A stretch of 64,000 nucleotides of DNA from the NCBI RefSeq assembly GCF_007830495.1, contig NZ_VLKW01000008.1, positions 248,001 to 312,000 on the forward strand. Reading direction: 5' to 3'. This document shows, piece after piece, positions 17,087 through 23,402 of the stretch. Under the pieces are notes generated by a model. That model ran no database searches, had not been told where the DNA came from, and saw only the letters and a list, made by a program, of their open reading frames with translations. This DNA is from Pseudoduganella flava (GTDB taxonomy: Bacteria; Pseudomonadota; Gammaproteobacteria; Burkholderiales; Burkholderiaceae_D). The position numbers and the translations under genes were made by a program. Numbering within the stretch: the first letter of the stretch is position 1; each line of letters starts with the position of its first letter.

Positions 17087-18177
17087 TGTCGCCGACCGGG
17101 CAAGGCACCCCGTTGCCGCAGGCGCTGGCGTCCTGGCTGGACCGCCACGCCGAGGCGCTCGACACGTCGGCCGACCTGGCGGCGCAGGTGGTGCCGCAAC
17201 TGGCGCAGGCCGGGCTGTTCGGCCGCGGCGTGCCGGCGGAGCTGGGCGGCAGGGGCGGCACCGTGGGCGATGCGATCGATGCGATCGCCGCCGTGGCGGA
17301 ACGGTCGCTGACGGCGGCCTTCGTGTTCTGGGGCCACCGCACGTTCATCGAATACCTGCTGAAGAGCCCGAACGAGGCGGTGCGCGAGCGCTGGCTCGGC
17401 GCCATGCTGCGCGGCGAGCGCGGTGGCGCCACCGGCTTGTCGAATGCAATGAAGTACCTGTCCGGCATCGAGGCGCTGCAGATCGACGCGACGGCCACTG
17501 CCGGCGGCTGGCGCCTGGATGGCGGGCTGGCATGGGTGACGAACCTGCGCAAGGAAGGGTTTGTCGCGGCGGCCGCGGTGACGGCGCCGGACGGTGCGCC
17601 GCCGGCCGTGGTGGCGTTTGCCGGCGACAGCGCGGGCGTGACGCGCAGCGCCGACCTGAATCTGCTGGCGCTGCGGGGCAGTAACACGGCGGCCGTCCAG
17701 CTGGCAAATGTCCGTCTCGATGCGGCGGACGTGATCGCGCCGGATGCGCGGGCGTGGCTGCCGGGAGTGCGGCCGGCCTTCCTCGGCATGCAGTGCGCGA
17801 TGTCGGTCGGCCTGGCACGCGCCAGCCTGGCCGCCGCGCAGCAGCGCGCGCCGGACGTGCGCGGCCTGGCCGCACGCGCGACCGCGTTGCAGGACGCGCT
17901 GGCGTCGCATGCGCATGCGCTGCGCGAAGGCGCGATCGATGGCCGCTTCGTCAAGGATGCGGCGCCGCTGTTCCGCCTGCGCATCGGCCTGGCCGAACTG
18001 GTGCAGGATGCCGCGCTGCTGGAGCTGCAGGCCAGCGGCGGCCGCGCCTACCTGCTGGATCACGATCCGAACTTCGCGCGCCGCTGGCGCGAAGCGGCGT
18101 TCGTGCCGATCGTGACGCCGAGCCTGACGCAATTGCAGATCGAGCTCGAAAAGCGCGCCGCGGCGGGCGGCGCATGA
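17086..18177 (+). CDS. Acyl-CoA dehydrogenase-like flavoprotein
   Basis: This 363-residue protein resembles the acyl-CoA dehydrogenase/SfnB-DszC-type flavoenzymes. It has an N-terminal helical domain (AGLFGRGVPAELGGRGG), a middle beta domain (GATGLSNAMKYLSG, WRLDGGLAWVTNL, LALRGSNTAAVQLANV) and a shortened C-terminal helical domain. In the sulfur-scavenging members, FMNH2-dependent oxygenation of sulfonates, sulfones or thiophenes is known. The pairing with an SsuABC-type importer suggests oxidation of an imported organosulfur or similar compound, but this is inference. The start overlaps the upstream stop by one base and the stop overlaps the ATPase start (ATGA). Confidence 0.85.
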   Translation: MSPTGQGTPLPQALASWLDRHAEALDTSADLAAQVVPQLAQAGLFGRGVPAELGGRGGTVGDAIDAIAAVAERSLTAAFVFWGHRTFIEYLLKSPNEAVRERWLGAMLRGERGGATGLSNAMKYLSGIEALQIDATATAGGWRLDGGLAWVTNLRKEGFVAAAAVTAPDGAPPAVVAFAGDSAGVTRSADLNLLALRGSNTAAVQLANVRLDAADVIAPDARAWLPGVRPAFLGMQCAMSVGLARASLAAAQQRAPDVRGLAARATALQDALASHAHALREGAIDGRFVKDAAPLFRLRIGLAELVQDAALLELQASGGRAYLLDHDPNFARRWREAAFVPIVTPSLTQLQIELEKRAAAGGA

Positions 18178-18956
18178 CGGCGGCGGTATCCGCCACGCTG
18201 GTGCCGGCGCTGGAAGCGCATGATCTGCGCTTCGGCTATGGCGAACGTGCCGTGTTCGACGGTGTCGGGCTGTCCGTGGGCCGGCGCGAGATCGTCTGCC
18301 TGCTGGGCGGCAGCGGCTGCGGCAAGTCCACGCTGCTGCGCACGCTGGCCGGGCTGGCCGCGCCGCAGCAGGGCACCGTCAGCTTCCTGGGCCAGCCGCT
18401 GCGCGCACCGCATCCGCGCGCCGCGCTCGTGTTCCAGCAACCGAGCCTGCTGCCGTGGCTGGACGTGACGGCCAACGTCGGCTTCGGCCTCGACTTCGCC
18501 CGTCAGCCCGCCACCGACAAGGCCACCCGCGCGCGCCGCATCGCCGAGGCGATCGACGCTGTCGGGCTGACTCCGTTCGCCCATGCGTATCCGGCCCAGC
18601 TGTCGGGCGGGCAGGCGCAGCGCGTGGCGCTGGCCCGGGCGCTGGCGCGCGAGCCCGAACTGCTGTTTGCCGACGAGCCGTTTTCCGCACTGGATGCCGT
18701 GACCCGCGCCGGCATGCAGGAGCTGCTGGTCGAGCTGGTGCACCGCTGGCATACGGCCGCGCTGCTCGTCACGCACGACATCGACGAGGCGATCCTCGTC
18801 GCCGACCGCATCCTGCTGCTGGCCAGCCGGCCCGGCGCACCGGGGCGGCTGGTGCGCGAATGGCGCGTCGACATTCCGCGGCCGCGCGAGCAGCATGGCG
18901 AAGCCGTCGTGCGCCTGCGGCTCGACATCGTGGCCGCGCTGCGCGCCGCGGCCTGA
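18174..18956 (+). CDS. ABC transporter ATPase, nitrate/sulfonate/taurine type
   Basis: This 260-residue ATPase has Walker A GGSGCGKST, the Q-loop VFQQPSLLPWLD, the signature LSGGQAQRVALARAL, Walker B LLFADEPFSALD and the switch histidine in LVTHDIDEA. Spacing and LPWL after the Q-loop match the SsuB/TauB/NrtD group. The start overlaps the upstream flavoprotein stop (ATGA). It energises the permease encoded at 20204-20968; the substrate-binding gene lies between them. Confidence 0.93.
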   Translation: MTAAVSATLVPALEAHDLRFGYGERAVFDGVGLSVGRREIVCLLGGSGCGKSTLLRTLAGLAAPQQGTVSFLGQPLRAPHPRAALVFQQPSLLPWLDVTANVGFGLDFARQPATDKATRARRIAEAIDAVGLTPFAHAYPAQLSGGQAQRVALARALAREPELLFADEPFSALDAVTRAGMQELLVELVHRWHTAALLVTHDIDEAILVADRILLLASRPGAPGRLVREWRVDIPRPREQHGEAVVRLRLDIVAALRAAA

Positions 18957-18977
18957 ATTTCCACCCACACCGAGAAT

Positions 18978-20204
18978 ATGAAGAACAACGTCCACATCTG
19001 CGTTTCCTCCGATTGCGACTGCGGCATGACGCGCCGCGACTTCCTGCGCATGTCCGCGCTGGCCACCGCCAGCACCGCGGCGCCGCTGCTGTTTGCCGGC
19101 GACGCGCGCGCCCAGGCGCACAGGGGCGACGACCAGCCCGTGAAGATCGGCTACCTGCCGATCACGGATGCCACGCCGCTGCTCGTCGCGCACGGCCGCA
19201 AGCTGTTCGAGGAGCAGGGCCTGAAGACGGAGACCCCGCGGCTGTTCCGCAGCTGGGCGCAGATCGTCGAGGCGTTCGTCTCCGGCCAGGTCAACGTGAT
19301 CCACCTGCTGTCGCCGGCGACCTTGTGGGTGCGCTACGGCTCCAAGTTCCCGGCCAAGGTGGTGGCATGGAACCACGTGAACGGCTCGGCGCTCACCGTC
19401 CTGAACGAGATCAATTCGGTGGCGGACCTGGGCGGCAAGACCGTCGCGATTCCGTTCTGGTACTCGATCCACAACATCCTGCTGCAGAAGATCCTGGCGG
19501 CGCACAAGCTCACTGTCGTCACGCGCGGCCGCGGCGACGCCGTCAAGCCGAACGAAGTCAACCTCGTCGTGCTGGCGCCAGCCGAGATGGTGTCGGCACT
19601 CGCGGCGAAATCGATTGCCGGCTTCATCGTCGCCGAGCCGTTCAACGCGGCCGCCGAAACGGCCGGCGTCGGCAAGATCCTGCGCTTCTCCGGCGACGTG
19701 TGGAAGAACCATGCGTGCTGCGTGACGTTCCTCGCCGAGCGCGACCTGGCCGACAAGCCGGAATGGTCGCAGCGTGTGACGAACGCGATCGTCAATGCGC
19801 AGCTGTGGGCCCGCTCGAACCAGGCCGAGACGGCCAAGCTGCTTTCCGCGAGCGACTCGCACCGCTACACGCCGCATGCGCTGCAACCGCTGACGAAGGT
19901 GCTGGCCGTGACGGATTACTCGGCCTATGAAAAGCGCGGCATCATCGCCCACCCGGCCTGGCAGCAGCGCCGCATCGACTTCCAGCCTTACCCGTTCGCG
20001 TCGTACACGGAGGAGCTGGTGCGCGCCATGGTGCAGACGAAGGTGGAGGGCGACGCGCGCTTCCTCGCCACGCTCGATCCGAAGTTCGCCGCGCGCGACC
20101 TCGTCGACGACCGCTTCGTGCGCAAGGCGATCGCCGCGGCGGGTGGCCCCGGCGCGTTCGGGCTGCCGGCGAACCTGCTGCGCACTGAAACCTTGGCCGT
20201 CTGA
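18978..20204 (+). CDS. Tat-exported ABC substrate-binding protein (NrtA/SsuA/TauA-like)
   Basis: This 408-residue periplasmic binding protein has a twin-arginine signal TRRDFLRMSALATAS. An unusual 16-residue extension before it contains CVSSDCDCG. The mature domain starts near residue 55 with VKIGYLPITDATPLLVA, the NMT1/NrtA-type fold, and continues with FVSGQVNVIHLLSPA, SVADLGGKTVAIPF and FIVAEPFNAAAE. Large members of this kind bind nitrate, bicarbonate, cyanate or sulfonates; the ligand here is unknown. Tat export suggests folding or cofactor binding before secretion. The stop overlaps the permease start by one base. Confidence 0.92.
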   Translation: MKNNVHICVSSDCDCGMTRRDFLRMSALATASTAAPLLFAGDARAQAHRGDDQPVKIGYLPITDATPLLVAHGRKLFEEQGLKTETPRLFRSWAQIVEAFVSGQVNVIHLLSPATLWVRYGSKFPAKVVAWNHVNGSALTVLNEINSVADLGGKTVAIPFWYSIHNILLQKILAAHKLTVVTRGRGDAVKPNEVNLVVLAPAEMVSALAAKSIAGFIVAEPFNAAAETAGVGKILRFSGDVWKNHACCVTFLAERDLADKPEWSQRVTNAIVNAQLWARSNQAETAKLLSASDSHRYTPHALQPLTKVLAVTDYSAYEKRGIIAHPAWQQRRIDFQPYPFASYTEELVRAMVQTKVEGDARFLATLDPKFAARDLVDDRFVRKAIAAAGGPGAFGLPANLLRTETLAV

Positions 20205-20968
20205 TGGGGCGCTGGTTGCTGCCGGCCGCCGGCCTCGCGCTGGCGGTGCTGGCATGGGCGCTTGGCGTCGCCGCGCTGGAGGCGCGCACGCCGATCGCAG
20301 CGATGTTCGCGCCGCTCGCCACGGCGCATGCGTTCGTGGAGCTGGTGCGCGGGCCGGACATCTGGCTGCACGTGGCCGTCAGCCTGAAACGGGTGGCGAT
20401 CGGGCTGGCGTGCGCGATCGCCGTGGGCGTGCCGTTGGGGATCCTGGCCGGCATGTCACGCGCATTCGCGCAGGCCAGCACGCCGCTGTTCCAGCTGCTG
20501 CGGATGGTGTCGCCGCTGTCGTGGATGCCGCTGGCCGTGATGGCGCTCGGCGTCGGCGATGCGCCCGTCTACTTCCTGCTGGCGTTCGCGGCCACGTGGC
20601 CGCTGATGCTGAACACGGTGGCGGGCGTGGCGCAGCTCGATCCGAACTGGATGCTGCTGGCGCGCAGCCTGTCCGCGACGCGTTTCGAACTGGTGTGGCG
20701 GGTCGTCCTGCCGGGCATCACGGCGCACATCCTGACTGGCGTGCGGCTGGCGATCGGCATCATCTGGATCGTGCTGGTGCCGGCCGAGATGCTGGGCGTG
20801 TCGGCGGGGCTGGGCTACTTCATTCTCGATACGCGCGACCGGCTGGCGTATTCCGAGCTGATGGCGGGGATCGTCCTGATCGGCATGCTGGGGTACCTGC
20901 TCGACCACGCGGCCAGGGCGGCGCATGCGCGCTGGCTGCACGCGCGGCCGGGGCAGGGCGGCGACTGA
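20204..20968 (+). CDS. ABC transporter permease, nitrate/sulfonate/taurine type
   Basis: This 254-residue inner-membrane permease has about six transmembrane helices. The cytoplasmic coupling loop reads SLSATRFELVWRVVLPGITAHILTGVRLA, the EAA-like motif of SsuC/TauC/NrtB proteins. The N-terminal AxxxPxxxxVFAPL-like region is MGRWLLPAAGLALAVLAWA. ATG 20204 overlaps the binding-protein stop (TGATG). It completes the importer and is the last gene of the AhpD/flavoprotein/ABC operon. Confidence 0.92.
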   Translation: MGRWLLPAAGLALAVLAWALGVAALEARTPIAAMFAPLATAHAFVELVRGPDIWLHVAVSLKRVAIGLACAIAVGVPLGILAGMSRAFAQASTPLFQLLRMVSPLSWMPLAVMALGVGDAPVYFLLAFAATWPLMLNTVAGVAQLDPNWMLLARSLSATRFELVWRVVLPGITAHILTGVRLAIGIIWIVLVPAEMLGVSAGLGYFILDTRDRLAYSELMAGIVLIGMLGYLLDHAARAAHARWLHARPGQGGD

Positions 20969-21022
20969 CGCCGCGCCGCCGGCCCGCTGCGATGCGTGCC
21001 GGCGGTATGCTGCGGGAAGGGC

Positions 21023-21622
21023 TTACTTGGCCGCGCTCAGGGCCGGCGTGTTGTTCACGTCGTTGAGGAAGCGGGTCAGGATGCTGTCGACGGCCAGCTT
21101 CGTCGATTGCTGCACGGCGTTCTTCATGCCGAACGCGCCGGCGAAGAACATCTTCCCGCCCTGCGTGTCGCCGTCCGCCTTGTACACCTTGCGGAACACT
21201 TCCCCTTGCGCGTTCCGGATGGCGATCGCCAGCTCGACGTGCGCGCCGTGGTCCTTGAACGTGTAGTTCTGCAGGTCGAACACGATGGTATTGCCGCTGG
21301 CGGCCTTGTCGTCACTGGCCTTCTTGATGTTGCCCAGCGCGGCGATGACGTCCGGCGACTGCATCGTGGCGTCCAGCACCTTGCCGAAATCGACCGTCCA
21401 CACGTTCGCATAGCCGGCCGTCGCGGAGCGGAACTCGTAGTGGTGCGCCTGGGTGGCGGGCGTCAGGTAGTACTGCTCGCCCACCTTCGCGGCCGGCAGC
21501 TTCGCGGCGCCCTGGTTGTTGGCGAGGTACTGGCGATAGTCGTCGGACGTGGGACGGTTGATCGTGCAACCGGTGGTGACGGCGATGACGGCGACGGCCG
21601 CGATGAGCGTGCGGAAGGACAT
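21023..21622 (-). CDS. Lipoprotein of unknown function
   Basis: This 199-residue protein begins MSFRTLIAAVAVIAVTTGC, with lipobox VTTGC, so it is probably an outer-membrane lipoprotein. GGAG precedes the start at 21622; a longer frame upstream has no signal. The mature part has alternating strands (YYLTPATQAHHYEFRSATAG, VELAIAIRNAQGEVFRKVYK) that resemble DUF-type lipoproteins assembled near the outer membrane. I do not recognise a specific family. It converges with the ABC permease gene 54 bp away and is divergent from the Gfo/Idh gene. Confidence 0.75.
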   Translation of the reverse strand: MSFRTLIAAVAVIAVTTGCTINRPTSDDYRQYLANNQGAAKLPAAKVGEQYYLTPATQAHHYEFRSATAGYANVWTVDFGKVLDATMQSPDVIAALGNIKKASDDKAASGNTIVFDLQNYTFKDHGAHVELAIAIRNAQGEVFRKVYKADGDTQGGKMFFAGAFGMKNAVQQSTKLAVDSILTRFLNDVNNTPALSAAK

Positions 21623-21779
21623 GGAAGACTCCGAAGAATGGGAAGGCACGCACGATACCGTGTGGCGGCCGGTATTGGCAACTTAGCAAACGCAAGTCGC
21701 GGACGCGTGCCGCGACAAAGTTGTCTTTCGTATTACACTAGCCCGATTGAAAACGTTCCCACAACACCAAGGAGATGAC

Positions 21780-22886
21780 ATGACGGTCGATCGGCGTGAT
21801 TTCGTGCTGGCCGCGAGTGCGGCGGCGATGGCCACGGCGGTAGGAGGGCCCGCGCTGGCTCAACCGGCCGGACGCAAGCTGGGATATGCGGTCGTGGGGC
21901 TGGGCGGCTATGGCCTGGGCATCATCATCCCGCAGTTCAAGAACTGCCAGCACAGCCGCCTGGTGGCGCTGGTGTCCGGCGATCCGGCCAAGGCGAAGCG
22001 GGTCGCGGCCGAACATGGCGTCCCCGAGAAAAACATCTACAACTACCAGAACTACGACAGCATCCGCGACAACCCGGACATCGACATCGTCTACGTGTGC
22101 CTGCCCGTATCGATGCATGCCGAGTACACGATCCGCGCCGCGAAGGCGGGCAAGCACGTGCTGTGCGAGAAGCCGATGGCGGTGTCGTCGCCCGAGTGCG
22201 AGCAGATGATCGCCGCGTGCCGGCAGGCCGGCAAGAAGCTGATGATCGGCTACCGCTGCCACTTCGAGGCGACCAACCTGGAAGCGATCCGCCGCGCCCG
22301 CGCCGGCGAGATCGGCAAGCTGCGCTACTTCCGCTCCGAGCACGGCTTCACGGCGAACAACCCGAACGCGTGGCGGCTGAAGAAGGCGATGTCCGGCGGC
22401 GGCTCGCTGATGGACATCGGCATCTACGCGCTGAACGCGGCGCGCTACATGACGGGCGAGGAACCGGTGGCCGTGTATGCGCACGAGACCACCGACAGGA
22501 ACGACCCGCGCTTCCGGGAAGTGGAAGACATGATCGAGTTCGAGCTGGAGTTCCCGTCCGGCGTGATCGGCTCGTGCATGTCGATGTACAGCGCGAACCA
22601 GAACCACATCCTGCTGATGGGCGACAAGGGCCGCATCGAACTGGAGCCGGGCACGTCGTACCGCGGCAACCGCCTGTGGGTCGGCAACGGCCGCGAGAAC
22701 GAAATCACGCCGCCGCCGGGACCGGGCGCCACGCAATGGGCCGGCCAGCTCGATCACCTGTCGCAATGCGTACTGCAGAACAAGGATCCGATCGTCCCCG
22801 GCGAAGAAGGCCTGCGCGACCTGCGCATCATCGAAGCGATCTACCAATCGGCCCGCGACAAGCGGCGCATCGTGCTGAAGGCCTGA
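21780..22886 (+). CDS. Tat-exported Gfo/Idh/MocA family oxidoreductase
   Basis: This 368-residue protein has a Tat signal (DRRDFVLAASAAAMATAVG) and a Rossmann domain (LGYAVVGLGGYGLGIIIP). The family motif EKPMAV sits in KHVLCEKPMAVSSPE. A C-terminal GFO_IDH_MocA_C-like domain contains SGGGSLMDIGIYALNAARYM. It resembles glucose-fructose oxidoreductase, a periplasmic enzyme with tightly bound NADP, so a periplasmic sugar oxidoreductase role is likely. The start at 21780 has AAGGAGATGAC directly upstream. It opens the plus-strand pectin-type region. Confidence 0.92.
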   Translation: MTVDRRDFVLAASAAAMATAVGGPALAQPAGRKLGYAVVGLGGYGLGIIIPQFKNCQHSRLVALVSGDPAKAKRVAAEHGVPEKNIYNYQNYDSIRDNPDIDIVYVCLPVSMHAEYTIRAAKAGKHVLCEKPMAVSSPECEQMIAACRQAGKKLMIGYRCHFEATNLEAIRRARAGEIGKLRYFRSEHGFTANNPNAWRLKKAMSGGGSLMDIGIYALNAARYMTGEEPVAVYAHETTDRNDPRFREVEDMIEFELEFPSGVIGSCMSMYSANQNHILLMGDKGRIELEPGTSYRGNRLWVGNGRENEITPPPGPGATQWAGQLDHLSQCVLQNKDPIVPGEEGLRDLRIIEAIYQSARDKRRIVLKA

Positions 22887-22957
22887 CCGGCCACACCTCC
22901 ACGCAGAGTTTCCTGCAATCGGGCAGTCCGCCGCAGCGGTCTGCCCCGTCCGGGAAA

Positions 22958-23025
22958 CAATTTCCAAATCCGAGGGACTGTCCCTCATTTCAGGAAATAT
23001 TTCCTGATTTGAGGGACAGTCTCTC
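22958..23025. repeat. Palindromic repeat, alternating GGAAA- and GGGAC-type palindromes
   Basis: Small palindromes alternate: GGAAACAATTTCC, then GAGGGACTGTCCCTC, then AGGAAATATTTCCT, then GAGGGACAGTCTCTC. Together they form one large inverted repeat centred between 22998 and 22999, with arms of about 23 bp and two mismatches (22976-23021). The same words recur at 23117-23169, and the GGAAAT word recurs at 33376. Confidence 0.8.
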
Positions 23026-23116
23026 GTGGTTTTTGCGCGACTCCGCGGCATGGAACGCGGCCCGCTCCAGAGTGGCGGCCCGCGCGCATCCCTCGAATTC
23101 GTGGCGCGCCAACGAC

Positions 23117-23169
23117 AGGGGACTGTCCCTCGATCTTGGAAACATTTCCTGAAACGAGGGACAGTCCCT
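23117..23169. repeat. Second palindromic repeat of the GGGAC/GGAAA type
   Basis: AGGGGACTGTCCCTCG and CGAGGGACAGTCCCT flank GGAAACATTTCC. The element repeats the architecture at 22972-23025 with different spacer bases, so it is a diverged second copy rather than a recent duplication. Confidence 0.8.
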
Positions 23170-23340
23170 ATGCCGCAGGCGTTGCGCACGTGCGACGTTT
23201 GGTCGCGTCAAGGGCTTCGGCGCTCAACTTCGTGAGCGTTTTGCTCATTGATGCAATTTCACAACGCGGATGCATGTTACCAGTGACGAGCACGCCGGCG
23301 CGGCGCATACTCGCTTCAACTGGTCCGGCCAATTCATCAG

Positions 23341-23354
23341 ACTGGTCTACCAGT
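23341..23354. promoter_or_regulatory. GntR/FadR-type operator candidate (ACTGGT-CT-ACCAGT)
   Basis: Two perfect 6-bp arms separated by two bases give TGGTnnACCA, the pattern bound by FadR-subfamily GntR regulators, including uronate regulators of the UxuR/ExuR/GguR kind. A weaker TGGTCCGGCCA lies at about 23320. The site is 49-62 bp upstream of the TonB receptor start. No GntR gene is in the window. Function is inferred from the motif and the pectin context. Confidence 0.5.
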
Positions 23355-23402
23355 GCAAACAACCGATCTAGCCAATTTTAAAAATACAGGCGGAGGAGAC
23401 AC

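Larger units (their letters stand above)
22887..23402. other. Intergenic region with palindromic repeats and a GntR-type site
   Basis: This 516-bp gap holds no supported gene. It carries two large palindromic elements (22958-23025 and 23117-23169), a stretch without recognisable signals (about 23175-23310), and a GntR/FadR-like palindrome at 23341-23354 close to the TonB receptor start. GGAGGAGACAC at the end is the ribosome site of the receptor. Confidence 0.6.
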
